Assembly: GCF_001658025.2 (NCBI RefSeq)
Contig: NZ_CP014007.2
Location: forward strand, 3,782,001-3,846,000
DNA: 64,000 bases
Origin: Kosakonia oryzae
Lineage (GTDB): Bacteria > Pseudomonadota > Gammaproteobacteria > Enterobacterales > Enterobacteriaceae
Direction: 5' to 3'
Under the pieces are notes generated by a model that saw nothing but the letters and a program-made list of their open reading frames with translations, was not told the origin of the DNA and did no database searches. Below, one piece after another: positions 9,846 through 18,379 of this stretch. Positions within the stretch are counted from its first letter, which is position 1; each line of letters starts with the position of its first letter. The translations under genes and the position numbers were made by a program.

Positions 9846-11066
9846 ATGACATCAGGCGGACAGGCTCAAATTGGTAACGTTGACCTCGTAAAACAGCTTA
9901 ACAGCGCGGCGGTTTACCGCCTGATTGATCAACATGGCCCCATTTCGCGCATTCAGATTGCCGAACAAAGCCAGCTTGCTCCTGCCAGCGTGACCAAAAT
10001 CACGCGCCAACTGATTGAACGCGGATTGATCAAAGAAGTTGATCAACAGGCCTCCACCGGAGGCCGCCGCGCCATCTCTATCGTCACCGAAACCCGCAAT
10101 TTTCAGGCTATTGGCGTGCGTCTTGGTCGCTATGACACCACGCTGACGCTGTACGATCTGAGCAGCAAAGTACTGGCTGAAGAGCACTACCCTTTACCGG
10201 AACGCACCCAGGAAACACTCGAGCATGCGCTGCTTAATACCATCAGCCTGTTTATTGAAACCAGCCAGCGTAAAATTCGCGAACTGATCGCCATTTCGGT
10301 CATCCTGCCGGGACTGGTCGATCCGGAAAGCGGCGTCATCCGTTACATGCCGCATATTCAGGTCGAAAACTGGGGGCTAGTGGAGGCGCTGGAAAAACGC
10401 TTTAAATTGACCTGTTTTGTGGGTCATGACATTCGCAGTCTGGCGCTCGCCGAGCACTATTTTGGGGCAAGTCAGGACTGCGAAGACTCTATTTTGGTGC
10501 GCGTGCATCGCGGCACCGGCGCCGGAATCATCTCCAACGGGCGTATTTTTATTGGTCGTAACGGTAACGTAGGCGAGATCGGTCATGTGCAGGTCGAGCC
10601 GCTGGGTGAACGTTGCCACTGCGGTAACTTCGGCTGTCTGGAGACGATCGCCGCCAATGCTGCCATTGAACAACGCGTGCGCCATCTGCTGGAACAGGGC
10701 TATCAAAGCCGCCTCACGCCAGACGATTGTTCAATTAAAACGATCTGTAAAGCCGCGAATAAAGGCGACGCGCTGGCCTGTGAAGTGATCGAATATGTCG
10801 GTCGCCATCTTGGCAAAACCATTGCGATTGCCATCAACCTGTTTAATCCACAAAAAGTCGTGATCGCAGGCGAGATTGTTGAAGCCAGCAAAGTCCTGCT
10901 CCCCGCCATTGAAGCCTGCATTAATACTCAGGCGCTAAAAGCGTTTCGCAAAAACCTGCCGGTGGTGCCTTCCACGCTGGATCATCGCTCGGCTATCGGC
11001 GCATTCGCGCTGGTGAAACGCGCCATGTTGAACGGTCTGCTGCTGCAACGTTTGCTGGAAAACTGA
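9846..11066 (+). CDS. nagC: NagC transcriptional repressor (ROK family)
   Basis: DNA-binding regulator of amino-sugar genes, inactivated by GlcNAc-6-P. The 406-aa product has a winged helix-turn-helix at about residues 20-75 (SRIQIAEQSQLAPASVTKI), then a ROK sugar-kinase-like domain. The ROK zinc site is CHCGNFGCLE at about residues 257-266. Its likely targets in this window are the operators near chiP and between nagE and nagB. As part of nagBACD it would be autoregulated. Confidence 0.97.
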   Translation: MTSGGQAQIGNVDLVKQLNSAAVYRLIDQHGPISRIQIAEQSQLAPASVTKITRQLIERGLIKEVDQQASTGGRRAISIVTETRNFQAIGVRLGRYDTTLTLYDLSSKVLAEEHYPLPERTQETLEHALLNTISLFIETSQRKIRELIAISVILPGLVDPESGVIRYMPHIQVENWGLVEALEKRFKLTCFVGHDIRSLALAEHYFGASQDCEDSILVRVHRGTGAGIISNGRIFIGRNGNVGEIGHVQVEPLGERCHCGNFGCLETIAANAAIEQRVRHLLEQGYQSRLTPDDCSIKTICKAANKGDALACEVIEYVGRHLGKTIAIAINLFNPQKVVIAGEIVEASKVLLPAIEACINTQALKAFRKNLPVVPSTLDHRSAIGAFALVKRAMLNGLLLQRLLEN

Positions 11067-11107
11067 CAGGGTTTATAGTTATTACTTCATTTTCATCCGG
11101 ACAGTCC

Positions 11108-11860
11108 ATGACCATTCAGAATGTAATCTGTGATATCGACGGCGTGCTGATGCACGATAACGTAGCGGTGCCCGGCGCGGCAGAGTTCATTACGCGCATC
11201 CTTGAGAAAGGAATGCCGCTGGTGCTGTTGACGAATTACCCTTCTCAGACCGGCCAGGATCTGGCGAACCGCTTTATTTCCGCCGGTATTGATGTACCCG
11301 CCAGCGTCTTTTATACCTCGGCCATGGCCACCGCAGATTTTCTCAAGCGCCAGGAAGGGAAAAAAGCCTATGTTGTTGGTGAAGGCGCGCTGATCCATGA
11401 GCTGTATAAAGCAGGCTTTACCATTACCGACATCAATCCGGATTTTGTCATCGTCGGCGAAACCCGCTCCTATAACTGGGAAATGATGCACAAAGCGGCC
11501 TTCTTTGTCGCCAATGGCGCACGCTTTATCGCCACCAACCCGGACACCCACGGGCGCGGTTTTTACCCTGCGTGCGGCGCACTGTGTGCAGGTATCGAAA
11601 AAATTTCTGGCCGTAAACCGTTTTACGTTGGCAAACCCAGCCCGTGGATCATCCGCGCCGCGCTGAATACGATGCAGGCACACTCGGAGCAGACGGTGAT
11701 TGTCGGCGACAACCTGCGTACCGACATTCTGGCCGGATTTCAGGCCGGTCTGGAGACTATCCTTGTGCTCTCGGGCGTTTCGCAAATCGACGATATTGAT
11801 GCCATGCCGTTTCGCCCTTCGTGGATTTACCCCTCCGTCGCGGAAATTGATGTTATCTGA
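11108..11860 (+). CDS. nagD: NagD/UmpH HAD-family nucleotide phosphatase
   Basis: HAD-superfamily phosphatase which in E. coli prefers UMP and other ribonucleoside monophosphates. The product is 250 aa. The nucleophile motif is CDIDGVLMHDN at residues 8-18 (Asp9), motif II lies in LLTNYPS near 43, and the C-terminal acidic motif is VGDNLRTDI near 202. It is the last gene of nagBACD, 41 nt after nagC, and is followed by a strong terminator. It has no direct role in GlcNAc breakdown. Confidence 0.96.
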   Translation: MTIQNVICDIDGVLMHDNVAVPGAAEFITRILEKGMPLVLLTNYPSQTGQDLANRFISAGIDVPASVFYTSAMATADFLKRQEGKKAYVVGEGALIHELYKAGFTITDINPDFVIVGETRSYNWEMMHKAAFFVANGARFIATNPDTHGRGFYPACGALCAGIEKISGRKPFYVGKPSPWIIRAALNTMQAHSEQTVIVGDNLRTDILAGFQAGLETILVLSGVSQIDDIDAMPFRPSWIYPSVAEIDVI

Positions 11861-11867
11861 CAGAAAC

Positions 11868-11889
11868 CACGCCTTCGGGCGTGTTTTTT
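11868..11889 (+). terminator. Rho-independent terminator of nagBACD
   Basis: Stem CACGCC/GGCGTG closed by a TTCG tetraloop and followed by six T residues, starting 7 nt after the nagD stop. Confidence 0.95.
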
Positions 11890-12116
11890 CATTTTGAGCC
11901 TGATAAAAAACAGCGCCATTCAATAAAAAGCACTTTATTTTGCTGATTCATCAATAACAGAGTTCAATCTGTACTCTTTTTTCAGCATTCGATAATCACT
12001 ATTGCACTTTTTAAGTTTGCTCGCGCAAAAGGCTTGCACGCCCCTGCGTTTTTGCGGCATTTTGAATGCAAGCACACAACATTACAGCAATGCCCTCAAG
12101 GTTAACGGAGAAGTCT

Positions 12117-13781
12117 ATGTGTTCAATTTTTGGCGTACTGGATATTAAAACCGACGCAGCAGAATTACGTAAAAAAGCGCTGGAATTATCCCGCCTGATG
12201 CGCCACCGCGGCCCGGATTGGTCCGGCGTGTATGCAAGTGACAAAGCCATTCTGGCCCATGAGCGTCTCTCTATTGTTGACGTCAACGCAGGCGCGCAGC
12301 CGCTGTATAACGAGAAAAAAACGCATGCGCTGGCGGTTAACGGTGAAATCTACAACCATCAGGCGCTGCGCGCAGAATATGGCGATCGCTATGCATTCCA
12401 GACCGGTTCCGACTGTGAAGTGATCCTCGCGCTGTATCAGGAGAAAGGCCCGGAATTCCTCGACGATTTGCAGGGGATGTTTGCTTTCGCGCTGTATGAC
12501 AGCGAAAAAGATGCTTATCTGATTGGTCGCGACCATATCGGTATTATTCCGCTGTACATGGGTCACGATGAGCACGGCAACTTTTATGTTGCCTCAGAAA
12601 TGAAAGCGCTGGTACCGGTTTGCCGCACGATTAAAGAGTTTCCGGCAGGCAGTTACTTGTGGAGCAAAGACGGTGAAATCCGTTCTTACTATCAGCGCGA
12701 CTGGTTTGACTATGACGCTGTAAAAGATAACGTGACGGATAAAGCCGAGCTGCGCCAGGCGCTGGAAGACTCGGTGAAGAGCCATCTGATGTCAGACGTG
12801 CCGTATGGCGTGCTGCTCTCCGGCGGTCTGGATTCTTCTGTCATTTCAGCTATCACCAAGAAATTCGCTGCGCGTCGCGTTGAGGATCAAGAGCGTTCTG
12901 AAGCCTGGTGGCCGCAATTGCACTCCTTTGCTGTCGGCCTGAAAGGCGCGCCGGATCTGAAAGCCGCGCAGGAAGTGGCTAACCATCTCGGCACCGTGCA
13001 CCACGAAATTCACTTCACTGTGCAGGAAGGTCTGGATGCGATCCGCGACGTTATCTATCACATCGAAACTTATGATGTGACGACCATTCGCGCTTCAACC
13101 CCGATGTACCTGATGTCGCGTAAAATCAAAGCGATGGGCATCAAAATGGTGCTCTCCGGCGAAGGCTCCGATGAAGTATTCGGCGGCTATCTCTACTTCC
13201 ATAAGGCGCCGGATGCTAAAGAACTGCATGAAGAGACCGTTCGTAAACTGCAAGCGCTGCATATGTTTGACTGTGCACGTGCGAACAAAGCGATGTCGGC
13301 CTGGGGCGTTGAAGCACGCGTTCCATTCCTTGATAAAAAGTTCCTCGACGTGGCAATGCGCATCAACCCGCAGGACAAAATGTGCGGTAGCAACGGCAAA
13401 ATGGAAAAACACATTCTGCGCGAATGTTTTGAATCCTATCTGCCAGCAAGCGTGGCGTGGCGCCAGAAAGAGCAGTTCTCCGACGGCGTAGGCTACAGTT
13501 GGATCGATACGCTGAAAGAAGTGGCGGCGCAGCAGGTAACGGATCAGCAACTGGCAACAGCCAGCTACCGCTTCCCGTACAACACGCCCGCGTCAAAAGA
13601 AGCGTATTTGTACCGCGAGATCTTTGAAGAGCTGTTCCCGCTGCCAAGCGCAGCAGAATGCGTACCTGGCGGTCCGTCCGTCGCCTGCTCTTCGGCTAAA
13701 GCATTTGAATGGGATGAAGCATTCAAAACCATGAACGATCCATCAGGTCGCGCAGTGGGTATTCACCAGTCCGCTTATTAA
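12117..13781 (+). CDS. asnB: Asparagine synthetase B (glutamine-hydrolysing)
   Basis: Makes asparagine from aspartate, ATP and glutamine in the cytoplasm. ATG 12117 is chosen because the mature enzyme needs Cys2 as the N-terminal glutaminase nucleophile (MCSIFG) and this gives 554 aa, the E. coli length. The class II glutaminase domain occupies about residues 2-190. The synthetase domain has the PP-loop LLSGGLDSSV near 232 and SGEGSDEVFGGY near 346. An open extension of 17 codons upstream would bury Cys2 and is rejected. The 256-nt leader before it (11861-12116) holds the nagD terminator and no gene. Confidence 0.98.
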   Translation: MCSIFGVLDIKTDAAELRKKALELSRLMRHRGPDWSGVYASDKAILAHERLSIVDVNAGAQPLYNEKKTHALAVNGEIYNHQALRAEYGDRYAFQTGSDCEVILALYQEKGPEFLDDLQGMFAFALYDSEKDAYLIGRDHIGIIPLYMGHDEHGNFYVASEMKALVPVCRTIKEFPAGSYLWSKDGEIRSYYQRDWFDYDAVKDNVTDKAELRQALEDSVKSHLMSDVPYGVLLSGGLDSSVISAITKKFAARRVEDQERSEAWWPQLHSFAVGLKGAPDLKAAQEVANHLGTVHHEIHFTVQEGLDAIRDVIYHIETYDVTTIRASTPMYLMSRKIKAMGIKMVLSGEGSDEVFGGYLYFHKAPDAKELHEETVRKLQALHMFDCARANKAMSAWGVEARVPFLDKKFLDVAMRINPQDKMCGSNGKMEKHILRECFESYLPASVAWRQKEQFSDGVGYSWIDTLKEVAAQQVTDQQLATASYRFPYNTPASKEAYLYREIFEELFPLPSAAECVPGGPSVACSSAKAFEWDEAFKTMNDPSGRAVGIHQSAY

Positions 13782-13799
13782 TAAGTGGCAGTTATCCTT

Positions 13800-13827
13800 A
13801 CGGGCCCTGAGGGGTCCGTATTTTTTT
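13800..13827 (+). terminator. Rho-independent terminator of asnB
   Basis: Eight-bp stem ACGGGCCC/GGGTCCGT (one G-U pair) with a TGAG loop, then a seven-T run, 18 nt after the asnB stop. Confidence 0.92.
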
Positions 13828-13934
13828 GTATCACTGATTTCATGAATAAATTCGAATTTTGTTGAATAAAGCATCCATGCTGTTCGCAACCTAACCAAAC
13901 AGTCACATTACGGCAATTTTCGATGAAAAAGGTA

Positions 13935-13963
13935 TTGACGCTGTAAGGCCCAATACGCATAAT
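13935..13963 (+). promoter_or_regulatory. Sigma-70 promoter of the seven-gene tRNA operon
   Basis: TTGACG (-35, 13935-13940), a 17-bp spacer and CATAAT (-10, 13958-13963), followed by a GC-rich discriminator GCGCCCCGC. This composition is typical of stable-RNA promoters subject to stringent control. The first tRNA begins 40 nt downstream of the -10 box. Confidence 0.85.
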
Positions 13964-14002
13964 GCGCCCCGCAACGCCGATAAGGTAACGCGAAAAAAAG
14001 AT

Positions 14003-14079
14003 GGCTACGTAGCTCAGCTGGTTAGAGCACAGCACTCATAATGCTGGGGTCACAGGTTCGATTCCCGTCGTAGCCACCA
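14003..14079 (+). tRNA. metT: tRNA-Met (CAU), elongator
   Basis: A 77-nt cloverleaf with acceptor GGCTACG/CGTAGCC, encoded CCA, and anticodon CAT in the loop CTCATAA. Identical in sequence to the copy at 14412-14488. It corresponds to the first gene of the E. coli metT array. Confidence 0.97.
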
Positions 14080-14088
14080 TCTTTTTTT

Positions 14089-14173
14089 GCGGGAGTGGCG
14101 AAATTGGTAGACGCACCAGATTTAGGTTCTGGCGCCGCAAGGTGTGCGAGTTCAAGTCTCGCCTCCCGCACCA
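14089..14173 (+). tRNA. leuW: tRNA-Leu (UAG)
   Basis: 85-nt class II tRNA with the long variable arm of Leu tRNAs, acceptor GCGGGAG/CTCCCGC, encoded CCA and anticodon TAG in the loop TTTAGGT. The same position in the array as E. coli leuW. Confidence 0.97.
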
Positions 14174-14195
14174 TTCCCAATAGGTGTTGCACGGA

Positions 14196-14270
14196 TGGGG
14201 TATCGCCAAGCGGTAAGGCACCGGTTTTTGATACCGGCATTCCCTGGTTCGAATCCAGGTACCCCAGCCA
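14196..14270 (+). tRNA. glnU: tRNA-Gln (UUG), copy 1
   Basis: 75-nt tRNA with acceptor TGGGGTA/TACCCCA, encoded GCCA end and anticodon TTG in the loop TTTTGAT. Substrate of GlnS. It differs from the next copy by one base in the anticodon-to-variable region. Confidence 0.97.
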
Positions 14271-14308
14271 TCTCTTCTTCGACTCCTGCGTGTAAACGCG
14301 TCAGTCGT

Positions 14309-14383
14309 TGGGGTATCGCCAAGCGGTAAGGCACCGGTTTTTGATACCGGCATCCCCTGGTTCGAATCCAGGTACCCCAGCCA
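14309..14383 (+). tRNA. glnW: tRNA-Gln (UUG), copy 2
   Basis: 75-nt near-duplicate of the preceding tRNA-Gln, anticodon TTG, encoded CCA, separated from it by a 38-nt spacer. Confidence 0.97.
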
Positions 14384-14411
14384 GTCGATGACTGGGTAAG
14401 CAGTAAAATTT

Positions 14412-14488
14412 GGCTACGTAGCTCAGCTGGTTAGAGCACAGCACTCATAATGCTGGGGTCACAGGTTCGATTCCCGTCGTAGCCACCA
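14412..14488 (+). tRNA. metU: tRNA-Met (CAU), second elongator copy
   Basis: 77 nt, identical to the tRNA-Met at 14003-14079, anticodon CAT, encoded CCA. Confidence 0.97.
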
Positions 14489-14533
14489 TATTTAAGGTGT
14501 AGTACTTTAGCGTATTAAACCTGAAAGATTTGT

Positions 14534-14608
14534 TGGGGTATCGCCAAGCGGTAAGGCAGTGGATTCTGATTCCACCATCCCGAGGTTCGAATCCTCGTAC
14601 CCCAGCCA
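14534..14608 (+). tRNA. glnV: tRNA-Gln (CUG), copy 1
   Basis: 75-nt tRNA with the same acceptor arm as the UUG isoacceptors but anticodon CTG in the loop TTCTGAT. In E. coli the equivalent gene gives rise to the supE amber suppressor. Confidence 0.97.
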
Positions 14609-14641
14609 TCTCAAAGACGTCTGCTTTTGCGGGCGCACATT

Positions 14642-14716
14642 TGGGGTATCGCCAAGCGGTAAGGCAGTGGATTCTGATTCCACCATTCCGAGGTTCGAAT
14701 CCTCGTACCCCAGCCA
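14642..14716 (+). tRNA. glnX: tRNA-Gln (CUG), copy 2
   Basis: 75-nt near-duplicate of the preceding tRNA-Gln(CUG), last gene of the array, followed by a terminator. Confidence 0.97.
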
Positions 14717-14724
14717 CTTAATGC

Positions 14725-14758
14725 AAAAAAGCTCGCTTCGGCGGGCTTTTTTGTTTTT
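14725..14758 (+). terminator. Rho-independent terminator of the tRNA operon
   Basis: Stem GCTCGC/GCGGGC (one G-U pair) with a TTCG tetraloop at 14731-14746, followed by a T-run, beginning 8 nt after the last CCA. Confidence 0.93.
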
Positions 14759-14834
14759 GTATCCCCGGAATTGGTAGCGAGTGTCCTGTCAAAATCAGTG
14801 GTAATTTAAACCATTACTCAGCAGGGATGACATC

Positions 14835-15419
14835 ATGAACTACCAGACAACAGCCTTCCCACTCTACTCCCCGATCTACATTCTGTTAGGTGTATTTTGC
14901 CTGGCACTGGCTTTTTTCGGCCTCTCCGCCCCCTTTTTGTATGGTCTGCTGATGGGGATTGTGTTTCCGGTTCTGGTTTCGATGCGACTGCACACGCTCA
15001 GCCAGCATGGCCAGGCCACGCTGCTCAGCGAAATATCCAACTGGAAAGTTTACATGCAAGGCATTCCGCTGGAAGAGCAACGCGCTTCGCTTAAAAACCC
15101 CTGTTTTCGTACGCCAGAACGTCTTCAGCAATTCTACTGGCGGGGCTTTATTGCCCGGCTCATTTTGCAGTTAATGACCTTAGGGCTGCTGGTACAGCAG
15201 ACGCGGGAAATTGAGTGGACGAGCTATGCCGGGCTCGCAGCAGTTGCGGCATTTATACTTCTGCTGCTGCCGCTCTACCAGACATTGGCAACAATGCGGG
15301 ATATGCGCGCCGGTACATGGGCATTGCAACATGTTGAAGCGGCTGACGGCTATCAGGCTTTTTTCCAGCAGAAAATGCGCGTGCGTACTGCGTTGGATGT
15401 ACTGCTTTCGTTACGCTAA
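14835..15419 (+). CDS. Putative inner-membrane protein of unknown function
   Basis: Not recognised. The 194-aa product starts at ATG 14835 with AGGGA 9 nt upstream. It shows about four hydrophobic stretches: residues 12-30 and 32-50 as an N-terminal hairpin, then about 108-125 and 133-153. A basic cytosolic-looking loop between them contains LEEQRASLKNPCFRTPERLQ. It ends in a short basic tail (MRVRTALDVLLSLR). No signal peptide, metal motif or enzyme signature is seen. It is a single gene between the tRNA-array terminator and a terminator shared with ubiF, so it is transcribed alone. E. coli K-12 has no equivalent here as far as I recall; insertion next to a tRNA cluster is a common site for accessory genes, but its base composition is normal. 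Confidence 0.75.
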   Translation: MNYQTTAFPLYSPIYILLGVFCLALAFFGLSAPFLYGLLMGIVFPVLVSMRLHTLSQHGQATLLSEISNWKVYMQGIPLEEQRASLKNPCFRTPERLQQFYWRGFIARLILQLMTLGLLVQQTREIEWTSYAGLAAVAAFILLLLPLYQTLATMRDMRAGTWALQHVEAADGYQAFFQQKMRVRTALDVLLSLR

Positions 15420-15431
15420 TACGAATCAAAA

Positions 15432-15456
15432 GCCGCGAGCACTGAACACTCGCGGC
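15432..15456 (-). terminator. Terminator hairpin of ubiF
   Basis: Eight-bp stem GCCGCGAG/CTCGCGGC with a 9-nt loop, followed on the minus strand by TTTT. It lies 14 nt beyond the ubiF stop. Confidence 0.75.
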
Positions 15457-15469
15457 ACAAAGTTAACGT

Positions 15470-16642
15470 CTATAGGCCTAAAGCATATTTCAGCGCCTGA
15501 CGTTTCAGCACTCCGGCGTGTTCCGCCGCCATCAGACCAATATTACGCAACAATCGGACCGGGCCAAGGTTATTGCTGAACCCGACATAGAACAGATCCA
15601 TACCGCTTTGCATAATAAAGTTATCCGCCATGCGACGCATTTGATAGCGTTTTAAAATCGCGTGACTGGCCCAGGCTTCGCCGTGCGTACGCGCCCCGGC
15701 AAGCACTTCCAACAAAGCATCAACATCACGATAGCCCAGATTGACGCCCTGCCCGGCCAGCGGATGAATGGTATGTGCCGCGTCGCCCACCAGCGCAAGG
15801 CCAGGGCGAACATATTGCAACGCATGACGACGCGCCAGCGGGAACGCCGCCGCCACAACCGGCTTCACACGCCCCAGTCGCGGAGGAAAGTTGCGGGCGA
15901 TCTCTTGCTCCAGCTGCGCCATAGTCAGCGTTTGTAACTGGCGAATACGCGCAGGCGTGTCATACCACACCAACGATGCCCAGTTGCCAAACAGCGGTAA
16001 AAAGGCGTGCGGCCCGTCGGGAGTAAAATGTTGCCAAGTGCTCTCGCCTGCCTCAGCTTCGCACTCAACGGTAATCAACATACAGGATTGCTGATACTGC
16101 CAGGCGTGAATGCCAATTCCGGCCGCCTGCCGAACGCGGGAGTTCGCGCCATCCGCACCGACCACCAGCTTCGCCATTAGCGGCTCGCCCTCTTCGAAGG
16201 TCAACTGGTGATGATCGCCCTCTGTGTGCAATCCGCTGAGTGCCGCGGGCACACGTAACGTGACCTGCGGATGCACCTCCAGCGCGTCCCACAGCGCCCG
16301 TTGCAGGATATTGTTTTCAACCATATAACCGAGCAGCGGCAATTTCAGCTCACGGGCGTCAAATATCACATGAGCATTTTCCCACTCCCAGGTTTCCAGC
16401 TGGCGATACGGGTGGCAGCGCATCGCCTGCACACGTTCCCAGACACCCAACCCGCGCAGCAACGCCACCGATGCGGCGCTAATCGCCGAAATACGCACAT
16501 CCGGCTGCGCCATCGCATCGAACGCAGGCGGCGCATGCTGTTCAATTACCGTAACGGTAAATCCATGTTGCGCCAGCCCCAGCGCCAGCGCTCCGCCGAC
16601 CATGCCACCGCCAACGACGGCGACTTCAGTGTGATGTGTCAT
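15470..16642 (-). CDS. ubiF: UbiF, 3-demethoxyubiquinol 3-hydroxylase
   Basis: FAD-dependent monooxygenase of ubiquinone biosynthesis that hydroxylates 2-octaprenyl-3-methyl-6-methoxy-benzoquinol. The product is 390 aa. It has the N-terminal dinucleotide-binding VGGGMVGGALAL (residues 10-21), the second FAD motif GADGANSRVRQA near 163, and the C-terminal GDAAHTIHPLAGQGVNLG near 290, typical of UbiH/UbiF hydroxylases. It is divergent from miaB as in E. coli. UbiH and UbiI are close paralogues; the position next to miaB supports UbiF. Confidence 0.96.
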   Translation of the reverse strand: MTHHTEVAVVGGGMVGGALALGLAQHGFTVTVIEQHAPPAFDAMAQPDVRISAISAASVALLRGLGVWERVQAMRCHPYRQLETWEWENAHVIFDARELKLPLLGYMVENNILQRALWDALEVHPQVTLRVPAALSGLHTEGDHHQLTFEEGEPLMAKLVVGADGANSRVRQAAGIGIHAWQYQQSCMLITVECEAEAGESTWQHFTPDGPHAFLPLFGNWASLVWYDTPARIRQLQTLTMAQLEQEIARNFPPRLGRVKPVVAAAFPLARRHALQYVRPGLALVGDAAHTIHPLAGQGVNLGYRDVDALLEVLAGARTHGEAWASHAILKRYQMRRMADNFIMQSGMDLFYVGFSNNLGPVRLLRNIGLMAAEHAGVLKRQALKYALGL

Positions 16643-16813
16643 GGCTAATTTTCCTTAAACGAGAATCCCTTAAGTTTACCGGATTTTTTCTCCCTTGCGT
16701 CTGACATCCGTCATACTGGTCAGCACGCGACCAAAGCATTACAATACGCGGCCTGCAATCCTGGCTTATACCCGTCATACTCGGGGTATATGAACTTAAG
16801 CAAGAGCAAGTCG

Positions 16814-18238
16814 ATGACCAAAAAACTCCACATTAAAACCTGGGGCTGTCAGATGAATGAATACGATTCATCAAAGATGGCCGATCTGCTGGATGCCACA
16901 CACGGCTATCAACTGACCGAAGTGGCGGAAGAGGCGGATGTGCTGCTGCTCAATACCTGCTCGATCCGCGAAAAGGCTCAGGAAAAAGTTTTCCATCAGC
17001 TGGGTCGCTGGAAGCTGCTGAAAGAGAAAAACCCCGATCTGATTATCGGTGTCGGCGGCTGCGTCGCTTCCCAGGAGGGCGATCATATTCGCCAGCGCGC
17101 CCACTACGTTGACATTATTTTTGGGCCGCAAACTCTGCATCGCCTGCCGGAGATGATCAACTCCGTGCGCGGCAACCGTAGCCCGGTCGTCGATATCAGC
17201 TTCCCGGAAATTGAAAAATTCGATCGTCTGCCGGAGCCACGCGCCGAAGGTCCAACCGCTTTTGTCTCGATCATGGAAGGCTGCAATAAATACTGTACTT
17301 ACTGCGTGGTGCCTTACACCCGTGGTGAAGAAGTTAGCCGCCCATCTGACGACATTCTGTTTGAAATCGCCCAACTGGCGGCGCAGGGTGTGCGTGAAGT
17401 GAACCTGCTCGGTCAGAACGTTAACGCCTGGCGCGGTGAGAACTTCGACGGTAGCGCCGGTACCTTTGCGGAACTGCTGCGTCTGGTCGCCGCGATCGAC
17501 GGCATCGACCGTATCCGTTTCACCACCAGCCACCCGATTGAATTCACCGACGATATCATTGATGTCTACCGTGATACGCCAGAGCTGGTGAGCTTCCTGC
17601 ATCTACCGGTGCAGAGCGGCTCCGATCGTGTGCTGAACATGATGGGGCGTACGCACACGGCGCTGGAATATAAAGCAATTATTCGCAAGCTGCGCGAGGC
17701 ACGCCCGGATATCCAGATAAGTTCTGACTTTATCGTTGGCTTCCCAGGCGAAACCACCGAAGATTTCGAAAAGACCATGAAGCTTATCGCCGATGTCAAT
17801 TTCGACATGAGCTACAGCTTTATCTTCTCTGCGCGTCCGGGGACGCCGGCCGCCGATATGGTGGACGATGTGCCGGAAGAAGAGAAAAAACAACGCCTCT
17901 ATATTCTGCAGGAGCGCATTAACCAGCAGGCGATGGCCTGGAGTCGGCGTATGCTCGGCACTACCCAGCGCATTCTGGTAGAGGGCACTTCACGCAAGAA
18001 CATCATGGAGCTGTCCGGTCGTACCGAAAATAACCGCGTGGTGAACTTTGAAGGCTCGCCGGAGATGATCGGCAAATTCGTCGATGTGGAAATCGTTGAT
18101 GTCTATCCAAACTCCCTGCGCGGCGTAGTGGTTCGCACCGAAGACGAAATGGGTCTGCGCGTCGTAGAATCCCCGGAGTCGGTAATTGCCCGTACGCGTA
18201 AAGAAAACGACCTCGGCGTCGGCACGTACCAGCCGTAA
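16814..18238 (+). CDS. miaB: MiaB, tRNA-2-methylthio-N6-isopentenyladenosine synthase
   Basis: Radical-SAM methylthiotransferase that adds the 2-methylthio group to i6A37 of tRNAs reading UNN codons. ATG 16814 gives 474 aa, the E. coli length. The N-terminal UPF0004 domain carries cluster cysteines C12, C49 and C83. The radical-SAM triad is C157/C161/C164 in CNKYCTYC, and a TRAM domain occupies the last 70 residues or so. The open frame allows eight more N-terminal codons, not used by homologues. It is followed by its own terminator before ybeZ. Confidence 0.98.
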   Translation: MTKKLHIKTWGCQMNEYDSSKMADLLDATHGYQLTEVAEEADVLLLNTCSIREKAQEKVFHQLGRWKLLKEKNPDLIIGVGGCVASQEGDHIRQRAHYVDIIFGPQTLHRLPEMINSVRGNRSPVVDISFPEIEKFDRLPEPRAEGPTAFVSIMEGCNKYCTYCVVPYTRGEEVSRPSDDILFEIAQLAAQGVREVNLLGQNVNAWRGENFDGSAGTFAELLRLVAAIDGIDRIRFTTSHPIEFTDDIIDVYRDTPELVSFLHLPVQSGSDRVLNMMGRTHTALEYKAIIRKLREARPDIQISSDFIVGFPGETTEDFEKTMKLIADVNFDMSYSFIFSARPGTPAADMVDDVPEEEKKQRLYILQERINQQAMAWSRRMLGTTQRILVEGTSRKNIMELSGRTENNRVVNFEGSPEMIGKFVDVEIVDVYPNSLRGVVVRTEDEMGLRVVESPESVIARTRKENDLGVGTYQP

Positions 18239-18245
18239 TACCACT

Positions 18246-18276
18246 GGCCTGCCATTTCTGGCAGGCCTTGCTTTTC
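18246..18276 (+). terminator. Rho-independent terminator of miaB
   Basis: Stem GGCCTGCC/GGCAGGCC with an ATTTCT loop, followed by TTGCTTTT, 8 nt after the miaB stop. Confidence 0.85.
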
Positions 18277-18379
18277 CCCTGCCTGCCCCAACATCTTGCG
18301 CTATGCTTGCGACTTCTTAATATGCCGTGAATAATTCCCTGATGGGCAGAGCCCGCGACACACTGAAAAGAGGAACAGT

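Noticed and set aside
12066-12116. 17-codon upstream extension of asnB
   Set aside because: Would displace the catalytic N-terminal Cys2, which must be exposed after Met removal.
14000-14720. CRISPR-like array of repeats
   Set aside because: The repeats are complete tRNA genes with cloverleaf, anticodons and CCA ends.
13782-14834. tRNA-associated prophage attachment site
   Set aside because: No integrase gene or duplicated tRNA 3' fragment beyond the intact genes was seen in the window.
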